A DNA stretch of 64,000 nt from Deefgea tanakiae. Its GTDB lineage: Bacteria > Pseudomonadota > Gammaproteobacteria > Burkholderiales > Chitinibacteraceae. Shown in pieces: positions 1 to 8,165 of this stretch; position 1 is the stretch's first letter; the number at the start of each line of letters is the position of its first letter. The DNA is taken from the NCBI RefSeq assembly GCF_019665765.1, contig NZ_CP081150.1, forward strand, positions 806,001-870,000, in the 5' to 3' direction. A program made the position numbers and the translations under genes. The notes beneath the pieces are model-generated. The model was not told where the DNA came from and made no database searches. It was given only the letters and a program-made list of their open reading frames with translations.

Positions 1-857
1 CTGATTTGAAAGTGACTCTGGATGATCCTGCTCTAGGTAGTGCGGTTGAAACACAGTTAGCTGAAATCAATGCTGGTCAAGCTAATTACACCTTGGCGAG
101 TAAAACCATTCTGAATTTATGGGCTCCTCGCTTTAAATCACTACAGATAGGTGCGTGTTTGAATGAGAAAGTCCCTCTTACTTGGGCGGTACGTCCTGCG
201 GATGGGGCATTACTCGAATTAATGAATCGCTACATCGTCAGTAAGAAAATGCCGATAGAAAAAGCGACCAGTTTGACGCAGCGTTACTTACCACAAGATG
301 CCAAGGCGGCGCGCTCGGAGGCGATAGCACCATTGGATAAATTGGGCTTTTTTATGCCCATGTTTCAATCGATCGCAGCGGCAAATAATTTAGATTGGAT
401 GCTGCTGGCAGCGATTGGGCAAAAAGAATCTAAATTGAACCCGGTGATTCGCAAAAATGGCCCAACCGGTGTGATGCAAGTCAATCCATCGACCGCCCGT
501 GCAATGGGGGTGAGCGATCCACACGGCAATGAAGGAAATATCACTGCTGCAGCCAAATATTTAGCGCACCTCAGAAAGATGTATAGCCAGCAAGGCATTA
601 CTGAGGACAATCAACTTTATTTTATGATCGCAGCGTATAACGCGGGTGAAGGGCGTTTGCAGCAGATTCGTAGCCGCACCAAGTCACAAGGCTTAGATCC
701 CAATGTATGGGTTGGCAATGTAGAAAAAGTCGCATTAAATCATGTCAGTAAAGGCATGGTGGACTATGTTTCAACGGTGAATCGTTTTTACCTGGCCTAT
801 CAGTCGGCTGAGAAAACTACCGCCAAACGAGCAAGTAGCGCGGGTGCAAAAAAATAG
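1..857 (+). CDS. MltF-like lytic transglycosylase, 5' end outside window
   Basis: The reading frame is open to the left edge, so the start lies upstream and the gene is partial. The visible N-terminal part resembles the tail of a bacterial solute-binding (SBP_bac_3) domain. The C-terminal half is a transglycosylase SLT domain: AAIGQKES carries the catalytic Glu, followed by GPTGVMQVNP and YFMIAAYNAGEGR. This order (SBP-like module, then SLT) is that of MltF, a membrane-bound murein hydrolase that cleaves glycan strands to 1,6-anhydro-MurNAc ends. The Lys/Ala-rich C-terminal tail is unremarkable. The MltF name is inferred from architecture; the SLT assignment is secure. Confidence 0.85.
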   Translation, partial: DLKVTLDDPALGSAVETQLAEINAGQANYTLASKTILNLWAPRFKSLQIGACLNEKVPLTWAVRPADGALLELMNRYIVSKKMPIEKATSLTQRYLPQDAKAARSEAIAPLDKLGFFMPMFQSIAAANNLDWMLLAAIGQKESKLNPVIRKNGPTGVMQVNPSTARAMGVSDPHGNEGNITAAAKYLAHLRKMYSQQGITEDNQLYFMIAAYNAGEGRLQQIRSRTKSQGLDPNVWVGNVEKVALNHVSKGMVDYVSTVNRFYLAYQSAEKTTAKRASSAGAKK

Positions 858-1098
858 CCGCTAGTAGTTTGAAAACCATTAGGGGTATATCATTGCGGCC
901 ATATAACTGTAATGCGCATATGTTAATACGTGGGTAGTGTATTTTTAGCCTTAGCTAGGCTTTGCCCGATAGTGCAACGAACCGTTGCAAAATAAATAAT
1001 TTCTTTTCAGGATTTACTGTTTTTTATCATGTTAAAGCGGACTTGATCCGCGTATTGTTGGCACAAGTTTTTTTTGCCTTTCATTGGAGATTTAAAGT
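858..1098. other. Intergenic region before pyk
   Basis: No ORF is supported in these 241 bases. They hold a weak stem around 945-962 (AGCC/GGCT, with little T-run) that may end the transglycosylase transcript. A small hairpin at 1037-1052 (GCGGA/TCCGC around CTTGA) lies in the pyk leader. The pyk ribosome binding site (GGAG) is near 1086. Confidence 0.4.
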
Positions 1099-2538
1099 AT
1101 GCAATGCGGTACAAAAATTGTAGCAACCCTCGGCCCAGCGTCGAATGATCCAGCGGTGCTGGAAAGTCTAATTGTTGCCGGAGTGAATACTGTGCGTTTG
1201 AACTTCTCGCATGGTACGGCGCAAGATCATACTGATCGCGCGGCTTTAGTTCGCTCTATCGCGGCAAAATTAGGTAAATCGGTTGCGGTTTTGGCTGACT
1301 TGCAAGGTCCTAAAATCCGTGTTGGCAAGTTTGAAAAAAACAAAATCGAATTGAAAAAAGGCGCCAAATTTATTTTGGATGCTGAATGCGAATTGGGCAA
1401 CCAAGACACAGTGGGTCTGGATTACAAAGAATTGCCAAACGACGTTGAGCCAGGTGTTGAGTTGTTGCTCGATGACGGCAAAATCCAATTGATCGTTGAT
1501 TCTGTGGTCGGTGCGAAAGTGTTCACGACTGTGACGATGGGCGGCGTACTGTCGAACAACAAAGGTATCAATCGTAAGGGCGGTGGTTTGACTGCACCAG
1601 CGTTGACTGCCAAAGACATGGAAGACATTAAAACAGCTGCGGCTTTGCAAGCGGATTACATCGCTGTGTCGTTCCCAAAATCGGCTGCTGATATGTATAT
1701 GGCACGCACTTTATTGCGCGCTGCAGGCGGCCATGGTGGTTTGATTGCCAAAATCGAACGCACTGAAGCGATCACTAATCTGGAAGAAATCCTTGCTGCT
1801 TCAGAAGGCATCATGGTTGCTCGTGGTGATTTGGCCGTTGAAGTGGGTGATGCCACAGTCCCTGCATTGCAAAAACGCATGATCAAAATGGCACGTAAAA
1901 TGCACAAATTGACCATCACTGCGACGCAAATGATGGAATCAATGATCGAAAGCCCTGTGCCAACTCGCGCTGAAGTGTCTGATTGCGCCAATGCGGTATT
2001 GGATGGTACTGATGCGGTGATGCTGTCAGCCGAATCTGCAGCGGGTAAATATCCACTTGAAGCCGTTCAAGCAATGGCGCGTACGTGCTTGGAAGCAGAG
2101 CGTTCGGGTGAAAGCAAGGTTGAAGCCGAATTTGATAAAGTGACTGAATTTGCAAAAATCGACGAAGCCGTTGCGATGTCGGCTTTGTATGCCGCTAGCA
2201 AATTGCCGATCAAAGCGATTGTTTGTATTTCGCATTCAGGCGCTTCGGCATTGTGGTTGTCACGCTATAACACCGGTGTGCCAATTTATGTCTTTACTCA
2301 AGAACTCAATACGTATCGCAAACTGGCCTTGTTCCGTCACGTTCGCCCAATTATGATCGACCCTAAAGTAGGCTCAGATCGTGAAGAACAGTTGGCTTTT
2401 GCCCAACTGGAATTATTGCGCGCGGGTGTCGTTGTGCCGGGCGATAAACTGGTTGTGACCTTGGGTGTGCATAAAGCGGCTGTCGGTTCTGGCGCTAACA
2501 CGATGCGCATCGTACAAGTTGGTTCTGCGTCTCGCTAA
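1099..2538 (+). CDS. pyk: Pyruvate kinase
   Basis: Converts phosphoenolpyruvate and ADP to pyruvate and ATP, the last step of glycolysis, in the cytosol. The 479-residue length is usual. It opens with TKIVATLGPAS and has NTVRLNFSHG, then the barrel signature IAKIERTEAI with the catalytic Lys-Glu, followed by GIMVARGDLAVEVG and ATQMMESM. The C-terminal allosteric domain follows. ATG is preceded by GGAG, and a strong Rho-independent terminator follows, so it is probably monocistronic. The usual betaproteobacterial partners gap and fba are not adjacent; pgk lies 5.6 kb downstream. Confidence 0.97.
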   Translation: MQCGTKIVATLGPASNDPAVLESLIVAGVNTVRLNFSHGTAQDHTDRAALVRSIAAKLGKSVAVLADLQGPKIRVGKFEKNKIELKKGAKFILDAECELGNQDTVGLDYKELPNDVEPGVELLLDDGKIQLIVDSVVGAKVFTTVTMGGVLSNNKGINRKGGGLTAPALTAKDMEDIKTAAALQADYIAVSFPKSAADMYMARTLLRAAGGHGGLIAKIERTEAITNLEEILAASEGIMVARGDLAVEVGDATVPALQKRMIKMARKMHKLTITATQMMESMIESPVPTRAEVSDCANAVLDGTDAVMLSAESAAGKYPLEAVQAMARTCLEAERSGESKVEAEFDKVTEFAKIDEAVAMSALYAASKLPIKAIVCISHSGASALWLSRYNTGVPIYVFTQELNTYRKLALFRHVRPIMIDPKVGSDREEQLAFAQLELLRAGVVVPGDKLVVTLGVHKAAVGSGANTMRIVQVGSASR

Positions 2539-2562
2539 GAGTTGAATGCTTTGAATGAATTA

Positions 2563-2587
2563 AAACCGGCCTGCGGGCCGGTTTTTT
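2563..2587 (+). terminator. Rho-independent terminator of pyk
   Basis: Perfect stem AACCGGCC / GGCCGGTT with a TGCG loop and a T-run, 25 bp after the pyk stop. Confidence 0.92.
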
Positions 2588-2694
2588 GTTGGTTAGCCAA
2601 TTGATTTTTAACGTTGGTCGTTTGATACGAGCTTGAAGAGTCGTAAGCAAGAAAAATGACGACTACACTGGTTTTTTAAAAAAGGATGTTCCCG

Positions 2695-3426
2695 ATGACG
2701 CAAGAGCTAATTCGTCTTTCTAAACGTATGGTCGAGCTGGGCTTGTGTTCGCGCCGTGAGGCTGATGAATTGATTGAACTGGGCCGCGTGACTGTCGATG
2801 GTCAAGTGGTTGATCAACTGGGTAGCCGTGTGACGACAGAGCAAAAAATAGCCGTTGCAGCTGCAACGATGTCGATACATAAGCAGCCAGACCGCGTGAC
2901 TTTAATCCTGAACAAGCCCGCAGGATATGCTGCTTGGCCTGAGGCTGAAGGCCAATCTTGGCTTGAATTACTCAATAACGAGCATCGTGATGCGCAAGAT
3001 AAAACGGGGTTTGTACTCCTTAAAAAACATCTACCGCATTTTCAAGCGCCTTGTGGTTTAGATACGGAAGCAACAGGTTTATTGGTGTTAACGCAAGATG
3101 GTCGTTTGGCAAGGGCCTTGGCAACAGAGCACGAGCAAGAGTTTTTGCTCTGGTTTGATGGCGAACTGAGTGCAGATGCGCTCAAGCAAATGAATAGTCG
3201 CACCAAATTTGATGGTGTGCCACTGAAGCCCTACAAAATTACACGGCAAAGCGATCAGCAATTGCGTGTGGTACTTCGCGCTGGCGCGCCAGAATTTTTA
3301 CCGGCCTTGTGCGAGTTAGTCGAAATTAAACTACGCTCATGTAAGCGGATTCGGATTGGTCGAATTGCGCTTTCTAGCTTGCCAGAAAGTAATTGGCGTT
3401 TTTTGCAGGGTAATGAACGTTTTTGA
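2695..3426 (+). CDS. RsuA/RluF-family rRNA pseudouridine synthase, divergent
   Basis: The N-terminal S4 RNA-binding domain (about residues 5-60: LSKRMVELGLCSRREADELIELGRVTVDG) is followed by an RsuA-type pseudouridine synthase domain with LNKPAGY. The catalytic motif reads GLDTEATGLLVLTQDG: the Asp nucleophile is kept, but the Arg of the usual RLD is Gly. The closing RIGRIAL matches the family's RIG motif. The protein should isomerise uridine in rRNA, but the target cannot be told. The start is set at 2695, because AAAGGA at 2681-2686 is well spaced for this ATG and overlaps the upstream ATG at 2686. A 45-bp palindrome begins 8 bp after the stop. Confidence 0.82.
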   Translation: MTQELIRLSKRMVELGLCSRREADELIELGRVTVDGQVVDQLGSRVTTEQKIAVAAATMSIHKQPDRVTLILNKPAGYAAWPEAEGQSWLELLNNEHRDAQDKTGFVLLKKHLPHFQAPCGLDTEATGLLVLTQDGRLARALATEHEQEFLLWFDGELSADALKQMNSRTKFDGVPLKPYKITRQSDQQLRVVLRAGAPEFLPALCELVEIKLRSCKRIRIGRIALSSLPESNWRFLQGNERF

Positions 3427-3434
3427 TTTTGTAG

Positions 3435-3479
3435 GTATTGTCATATAAGCCAATTTAATTAATGTCTATATGGCAATAC
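3435..3479. repeat. 45-bp palindromic repeat, copy 1
   Basis: Imperfect palindrome beginning GTATTG and ending CAATAC, with arms CATATAaGCCAATT and AATGtCTATATG. It lies 8 bp after the pseudouridine synthase stop. Confidence 0.8.
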
Positions 3480-3512
3480 ATATAGGTTTTGTCCTGTAGT
3501 ACGGAGAGGGCT

Positions 3513-4259
3513 ATGCGCAATCGTGTCTTAAAAATCGTCATGGGCTTCGGCTTGTTTGGCTTGCTTTCTTCAAACTATGCCGCTGACACCATCAGATTGA
3601 CCGTTGGCGATTGGTCGCCCTATATCGAAAATACGCCACCGGGTTACGGTGACTTAAGTCAGATTATGCAAGAGGCCTTCGCGCAAGTTGGCGTGGAGGC
3701 CAAATTTCAATTTGAGCCGTGGAAACGAGTTGAAAATGGTCTCGATTCGCAAAATTACTATTCTTTCGGCTATATCAAAACCACCGATCGATTAACGCGT
3801 TGGTTGTATTCAGATTCCATGTTGCGTAGCCGATCGATTTTGATTAGTACGCAAAAGCATAAAAATTTTTCTTGGCAAAATTGGGGTGACTTGAAAAGTT
3901 ATCGATTAGGCATAACGCAGGCCTATAGCTATGGCGAAACGTTTGAGCAGTACAAAGCCAAGCTCAAAACGGTGTCTTCATATAGTGATGTCGTGAGTTT
4001 AAAAGCTTTGCTGCATGATCGAGTTGATTTTGTATTAATGGACTCGCGAGTGGCGGCGGCTTTGATTGAGCAGAATTTTAATGTGAAAGAAAGAGCGGAT
4101 TTTGTGTTGCTGCACGACACAGAGGTGGCTGCGGGTGAATTGCATTTCGTTTGCGCTATCAAAAATCCCAACTGCATCACACGAGTTGCGCAATTTAATC
4201 AAGGTTTAGCTAAATTGACCGCAAGTGGTCGCTTGAAGCAATTGCAGGCGCTTGATTAG
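3513..4259 (+). CDS. Periplasmic substrate-binding protein (SBP_bac_3 family)
   Basis: A secreted protein of about 248 residues. The signal peptide MRNRVLKIVMGFGLFGLLSSNYAA is followed by IRLTVGDWSPYIE and GDLSQIMQEAFAQVGVEAKFQFEPWKR, the usual opening of amino-acid-type binding proteins. Similar stand-alone proteins are common in Neisseriales and other betaproteobacteria, without a permease next to them; none is present here, so a role in uptake or sensing is open. The start is placed at ATG 3513, preceded by GGAGAG; a TTG at 3489 would put residues before the signal peptide. It converges on the gene at 4262 with a gap of two bases. Confidence 0.82.
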   Translation: MRNRVLKIVMGFGLFGLLSSNYAADTIRLTVGDWSPYIENTPPGYGDLSQIMQEAFAQVGVEAKFQFEPWKRVENGLDSQNYYSFGYIKTTDRLTRWLYSDSMLRSRSILISTQKHKNFSWQNWGDLKSYRLGITQAYSYGETFEQYKAKLKTVSSYSDVVSLKALLHDRVDFVLMDSRVAAALIEQNFNVKERADFVLLHDTEVAAGELHFVCAIKNPNCITRVAQFNQGLAKLTASGRLKQLQALD

Positions 4260-4261
4260 TG

Positions 4262-5365
4262 TTATTTGTTCTCCAGCATTGCACGAATCACGCGATTAAA
4301 CGGTGCAATCCATTCGGCGGCAAACTGGCGGTCAGAGGCGTTGATTTCTGCAATTGCTCGCAAAATAGAACGCTGCTGCCCACGGTGACTATGCTTTAAT
4401 AAAATCGCATCAAATGCATCAATAATCGCCAAAATCTTGGCGCCATCGACGATCTCAGCGTGCTGTAGTTGATTGGGGTAGCCGCTGCCATTGGGTTTTT
4501 CGTGATGTTGCATCACCATCTGCGCCGCCTCTTGCCAGCCCACCATTCGCGCGGCTAGCCCTGCCCCCCATTGCGGATGTTGATTAAGTTTTTCGCGCGC
4601 ACTCTCACTCAGTTGTTCAACTTGCAGCCAAGATGACTCAGGTAAAAACATCATCCCCAAATCGTGGAGATAAACCGCCGCTTCAAGCTGGACGGGGTTG
4701 ACTCGGTTGCCGGCTTCTTTATTAGTTTCTAAAGCCAGTTCTAAATTTCGTGCGGTACGGCCTTGAAACAAAGGTGAGCGTGCTTCGAGCTGTAAGGCCA
4801 ATTGATGAAAGAAGTTGAGGTCTTCATGCCGCTCGGCCATATTGCGTTTCGCATGGCTGGCATCCCGTTGCGGCAAAACACTAAGACCAGGTCGAAAACC
4901 GGTTACTGCTTCAATTAGACGTATTGCGCTAGCATCCATATTTTCTAATGGCTGCTGAGATATACCTTCAAGGCCTAGTGCTAAAGCCGGTAGGGCCAAC
5001 GCCGCAGCGGATTCTTTTTCGCTTAATAGCTCGATCGTTTGTTCGAGTCGATCTAGCGTGAGTAGAATCACTTCAGCCAGTAAATCACTAAATGGCAATT
5101 CACCCGCCCGCATTCGCCCCAGCAGCGTTTCTACGCCGTGAACCAATGGAATTACAAAGGGTAGGCGGCATAATCCTGCATCGCCCTTGATATTATGAAA
5201 TAAGCGAAATAATAGCGTGATACGACTCAAGTCTTGTGGTGCTTGCTTGAGTTCGGCAAGCAGGGTCTCAATTTTCGGTGCGGTATCCACGAGACCATCA
5301 CGAAAATCGGTAAACGCATTCCAGTCGATAACTTGTGGATTTTCTAGCTCGTTCGTATCCGGCAT
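4262..5365 (-). CDS. Hpt-HD-GYP protein, putative c-di-GMP phosphodiesterase
   Basis: 367 residues in two parts. Residues about 15-115 form a histidine phosphotransfer-like helical domain with FHNIKGDAG (His57). Residues about 180-365 form an HD-GYP domain: YLHDLGMMFLP (His235-Asp236) and QHHEKPNGSGYP (287-297). HD-GYP proteins hydrolyse cyclic di-GMP. Two deviations are visible: the first His of the metal site is not found in RTARNLELALE, and the usual DGSGYP Asp is Asn. Activity is therefore uncertain. No membrane segment is seen. It lies 15 bp downstream of the DUF3617 gene and may be co-transcribed. Input through the Hpt His from an unlinked kinase is inference. Confidence 0.82.
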   Translation of the reverse strand: MPDTNELENPQVIDWNAFTDFRDGLVDTAPKIETLLAELKQAPQDLSRITLLFRLFHNIKGDAGLCRLPFVIPLVHGVETLLGRMRAGELPFSDLLAEVILLTLDRLEQTIELLSEKESAAALALPALALGLEGISQQPLENMDASAIRLIEAVTGFRPGLSVLPQRDASHAKRNMAERHEDLNFFHQLALQLEARSPLFQGRTARNLELALETNKEAGNRVNPVQLEAAVYLHDLGMMFLPESSWLQVEQLSESAREKLNQHPQWGAGLAARMVGWQEAAQMVMQHHEKPNGSGYPNQLQHAEIVDGAKILAIIDAFDAILLKHSHRGQQRSILRAIAEINASDRQFAAEWIAPFNRVIRAMLENK

Positions 5366-5380
5366 ACTGGGGCGACCTTC

Positions 5381-5863
5381 TTATTTGCAATTCCCAATCC
5401 GTTTCGCTCTGCCGCGCATCGTCATTGCGTGATTTTCTGATTGGATATGGTGCTCAAATTGATAAGCATCACGCGCAGAATTGAACGTGATGATGCTTTG
5501 CATCTTACTCGCATGGGGCTTTTTACAAACCATATTCATTTTGACGACATTGCCACTGTCACTAATTTGTGGCTTTTCACAGTTTTGTTGTGGTTTTTGC
5601 CCCATTTGATGCCAATCGGCGAGTTGTTCTTCTTTAATGCAAAAAGTGCTCGTCATCGAGCCAGCTTTTGGATCGACTTTCATACCTGATTTTTGCATCT
5701 GTTGAAGTGCCTCAGGCGGCATGTTTTGGAACATCGCTTTTTGCTCAGCAGGTATTTCGCTGGTACTTTCCCACTGGCCTATTTGTGGATTTAGTGCGGC
5801 ATAGCATGTACTGCAACTCCAAAATGCAAGGGCGGCGATGGATTGCATTGAGACTTTAAGCAT
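5381..5863 (-). CDS. DUF3617 family exported protein
   Basis: 160 residues with an N-terminal signal segment (MLKVSMQSIAALAFWSCSTCYAA). The mature part opens with QIGQWESTSEI, has a Cys in TSTFCIKEEQ and further Cys pairs, and ends in GRAKRIGNCK. This pattern (an opening G-x-W, conserved Cys, terminal GxC) fits the DUF3617 family of periplasmic proteins of unknown function. It is the first gene of a probable two-gene unit with the Hpt-HD-GYP gene. Confidence 0.78.
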   Translation of the reverse strand: MLKVSMQSIAALAFWSCSTCYAALNPQIGQWESTSEIPAEQKAMFQNMPPEALQQMQKSGMKVDPKAGSMTSTFCIKEEQLADWHQMGQKPQQNCEKPQISDSGNVVKMNMVCKKPHASKMQSIITFNSARDAYQFEHHIQSENHAMTMRGRAKRIGNCK

Positions 5864-5955
5864 GGTGCCACTCCGAATTGGTCAAGATGCTTTGTTTATA
5901 GTTTTTGTTTTTTTTGTCGAAGCGAAGATAATGTGTTTTTTTTAGCTAAGAGGTC

Positions 5956-6588
5956 ATGGTTATGTTTGAAGGGACTGCATTGAGTCTGTTGCAAACGCGT
6001 GTGTTGGGCGTGTTGATTGAAAAACAGCGTACCGTACCGGATTCTTATCCTTTGACTTTAAATGCCTTAGTGACAGGCTGCAATCAAAAATCCAGTCGTG
6101 ATCCAGTGCTGGATGTCTCTGAGGGCGATGTGGCTGCCGTGATCGATGAATTGCGTGGCTTGGAGATGGTCAATGAAGTCAGTGGAAGTCGCGTTCCGCG
6201 CTACGAGCACTTGCTAGGTCGTGCATTACAGATTCCAAGTCAATCGGTTGCCTTGCTAGCGGTGCTGATGCTTCGTGGCCCACAAACAGCGGGTGAGTTG
6301 CGTCTCAATTGTGAGCGTTTGCATCGCTTTGCTGATATCTCAGCTGTGGAGGGTTTTTTGGATGAGCTAGCAGGGCGTGAAATAGGCGCTCTAGTCGTGC
6401 AATTGCCTAAGCAAGCGGGAGCTCGGGAATGTCGCTGGGCGCATCTATTAGCGGGTGAAGTTCAATTTGAATCGCGCGAATTACCGGCTAGCGGGCTTGC
6501 TGAGCGTGTTAGTCAGTTAGAGCTTGAAGTGGCTGAACTGAAGCATGCCGTGGCTTTGTTGCTGGCCGCGAATGCGGATGAGTCCTAA
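5956..6588 (+). CDS. YceH family protein (DUF480)
   Basis: 210 residues. The text [48 protein letters not shown] is the hallmark of YceH/DUF480, a two-winged-helix protein. A second winged helix follows ([20 protein letters not shown]), then a C-terminal coiled coil ([22 protein letters not shown]). The function is not settled; the fold suggests DNA or protein binding. The start could be ATG 5956 or ATG 5962; AAGAGGT just upstream does not decide. Confidence 0.9.
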   Translation: MVMFEGTALSLLQTRVLGVLIEKQRTVPDSYPLTLNALVTGCNQKSSRDPVLDVSEGDVAAVIDELRGLEMVNEVSGSRVPRYEHLLGRALQIPSQSVALLAVLMLRGPQTAGELRLNCERLHRFADISAVEGFLDELAGREIGALVVQLPKQAGARECRWAHLLAGEVQFESRELPASGLAERVSQLELEVAELKHAVALLLAANADES

Positions 6589-6803
6589 TGCAGGGATGAT
6601 TTGAGTGTGAAAAGTGCCGATCAGCTTCTTTTTGTCGGAAAATGATAAATAAAGCTTGCCAGCAGCGGCACACTCAGACAAGATACGTGCTGCAGGATCT
6701 TCAAGTAGTGGATGTGTGTGATGTAGTGGCCTTGCCGTACCGCAGTGCTTCATTTCCCTTGATTTTCGTGCTTTAAATTTATTTTATTTTAGGGAAATAC
6801 AAA
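6589..6803. other. Cold-shock gene leader region
   Basis: 215 bases without a supported gene; the minus-strand ORF here overlaps the end of yceH and lacks family features. A long untranslated leader is usual for cspA-type genes. AGGGA near 6792 is the ribosome binding site. I could not define a thermosensor structure by eye. Confidence 0.4.
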
Positions 6804-7007
6804 ATGGCTCAAGGTACAGTTAAGTGGTTCAACGATTCTAAAGGTTTCGGTTTCATCACTCCTGATGAAGGCGGCGAAGATTTGTTTGCTCACTTCTCAC
6901 AAATCAATTCTGCAGGTTTCAAAACCCTAGCAGAAGGCCAAAAAGTTTCGTTTGACGTGACTACTGGTCCTAAAGGCAAACAAGCTTCTAACATCCAACC
7001 AGCTTAA
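6804..7007 (+). CDS. CspA-family cold-shock protein
   Basis: 67 residues: [32 protein letters not shown] includes RNP1 (KGFGFI) and RNP2 (LFAHF) of the OB-fold cold-shock domain. It binds single-stranded RNA or DNA and acts as an RNA chaperone. Its small size and high-usage codons suggest abundant expression; cold induction cannot be told from the sequence. It has its own terminator. Confidence 0.96.
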   Translation: MAQGTVKWFNDSKGFGFITPDEGGEDLFAHFSQINSAGFKTLAEGQKVSFDVTTGPKGKQASNIQPA

Positions 7008-7034
7008 TTCTATTAGCTAGGTCTGTTGATGTAG

Positions 7035-7062
7035 AAAAAAACCCAGCTTGCTGGGTTTTTTT
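7035..7062. terminator. Bidirectional terminator (csp / acyltransferase)
   Basis: Stem ACCCAG/CTGGGT with CTTG loop, A-run on the left and T-run on the right. It can end the csp transcript on the plus strand and the acyltransferase transcript on the minus strand. Confidence 0.88.
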
Positions 7063-7085
7063 GCGTCGATATAAAACGAAATGCT

Positions 7086-7661
7086 TTATTGATTTTCTGG
7101 GTTTTTACCGCGAATGCCTTGGTAAAATTGTTGAATTTCCTGTAGGTCTAATTCGATATTGCCTGTTGGATAAAATACTTTTCCGCAACCGCCCGATTTA
7201 GTCTTGAAGTCCAGATAGCCAAGTACAATAGGCACTTGGGCTTGCAAGGCAATGTAATAAAATCCGGTTTTCCACTTCTCAACTTTTTTTCGAGTCCCTT
7301 CCGGCGGCACCGTGACAATCAATTTCGTGCTGTTTCGGTAAACATCTGCCATTTGTTCGACCAGCGAGTTCGATTTGCGTCGATCAACCGGAATGCCACC
7401 TAGCCAGCGGGCGAGTGGCCCTAAGGGGCCTGTAAACAAAGTGTGTTTACCCATCCAAAATACTTTTTTGCCACCAATAAAACAAATCGCTAAGCCGATA
7501 GGAAAGTCCCAGTTGCTGGTGTGGGGGGCTGCAATCAACACGTATTTGTCGATTGCTGGAAAATCGCCCACCACCTTCCAACCAATCAGCTTAAACAGCA
7601 TTTTCGATACACCGGGCATCACATCGCGAATAATCGGTGTATCAAAGATGGTGCGCTGCAT
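7086..7661 (-). CDS. PlsC-like 1-acylglycerol-3-phosphate acyltransferase family protein
   Basis: 191 residues with the acyltransferase motif APHTSNWDFPIG (H-x4-D form, His-Thr-Ser-Asn-Trp-Asp). The substrate-binding segment GGIPVDRRKSNSLVEQM and TVPPEGTRKKVEKWKTGFYYIALQAQVPIV follow. It probably transfers acyl chains at the inner membrane in glycerophospholipid or related lipid synthesis; the acceptor is not known. Its start overlaps the stop of the upstream RHH-like gene by one base (TAATG), so the two are translationally coupled. Confidence 0.85.
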   Translation of the reverse strand: MQRTIFDTPIIRDVMPGVSKMLFKLIGWKVVGDFPAIDKYVLIAAPHTSNWDFPIGLAICFIGGKKVFWMGKHTLFTGPLGPLARWLGGIPVDRRKSNSLVEQMADVYRNSTKLIVTVPPEGTRKKVEKWKTGFYYIALQAQVPIVLGYLDFKTKSGGCGKVFYPTGNIELDLQEIQQFYQGIRGKNPENQ

Positions 7662-7936
7662 TATTTGTTCAGACCGGCTTGAATCAGCTCAGCCACAAGA
7701 TCGTTTACAGAAACATCGCGCGCTGCGCAGGTGTCATGCAATTGTTTAACAAGGTCTTGGTTGAGTTTGCAGGCAAAAGGCACCAGACCTTTGGCTTGGT
7801 CAAGTTTACGTTGTTCTTTTTTGTCGAGCACCGTACCGGCAGCTTGGCCAAAACGGGCCGGTGCATTAGCGGCACCAAGGTCGTTATGTAGTTTTTCGGC
7901 TTTGCGTTTTTCTAATTCAAATTTCTTCATTGGCAT
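7661..7936 (-). CDS. Small protein with a ribbon-helix-helix-like C-terminus
   Basis: 91 residues from the ATG that follows AAGGAAACT; an upstream extension of 20 residues has no ribosome binding site. The N-terminal half is basic and helical (KKFELEKRKAEKLHNDLG). The C-terminal half LVPFACKLNQDLVKQLHDTCAARDVSVNDLVAELIQAGL has the strand-helix-helix pattern of Arc/MetJ-type regulators. I do not recognise a named family, and DNA binding is inference. It is coupled to the acyltransferase gene by a one-base overlap. Confidence 0.7.
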   Translation of the reverse strand: MPMKKFELEKRKAEKLHNDLGAANAPARFGQAAGTVLDKKEQRKLDQAKGLVPFACKLNQDLVKQLHDTCAARDVSVNDLVAELIQAGLNK

Positions 7937-8040
7937 GATAGTTTCCTTTTTAAGCGCGCCTATTATAAAGCTTTGCGTGTGTTCTATCGCTGACAATTTA
8001 CCTCTGGTTGGCGCTTGCTGCCCATATTGATAATTTATCT

Positions 8041-8054
8041 AGTATTAATACGTA
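8041..8054. promoter_or_regulatory. Motif AGTATTAATACGTA upstream of pgk
   Basis: A 14-bp motif containing the perfect palindrome GTATTAATAC, 111 bp before pgk. The same 14 bases occur inverted at 11232-11245, upstream of ndh. It could be a shared operator; the regulator is unknown. Confidence 0.35.
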
Positions 8055-8165
8055 GTATGTTCAGTTTGAATAGAGAAAAACTGAGAATCGACAACGTTTT
8101 TCGCCGAGGTTCTTGCTACAATCAGAGGCTGATACAAAATTCATTCCCCCTTACGGAGAAAACGC

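Noticed and set aside
1270-1650. Long minus-strand ORF inside pyk
   Set aside because: It is a shadow frame of a fully conserved pyruvate kinase, with low-complexity His/Phe-rich translation.
6517-6753. Minus-strand ORF between yceH and the cold-shock gene
   Set aside because: It overlaps the end of yceH, shows no family features or ribosome binding site, and lies in the expected long csp leader.
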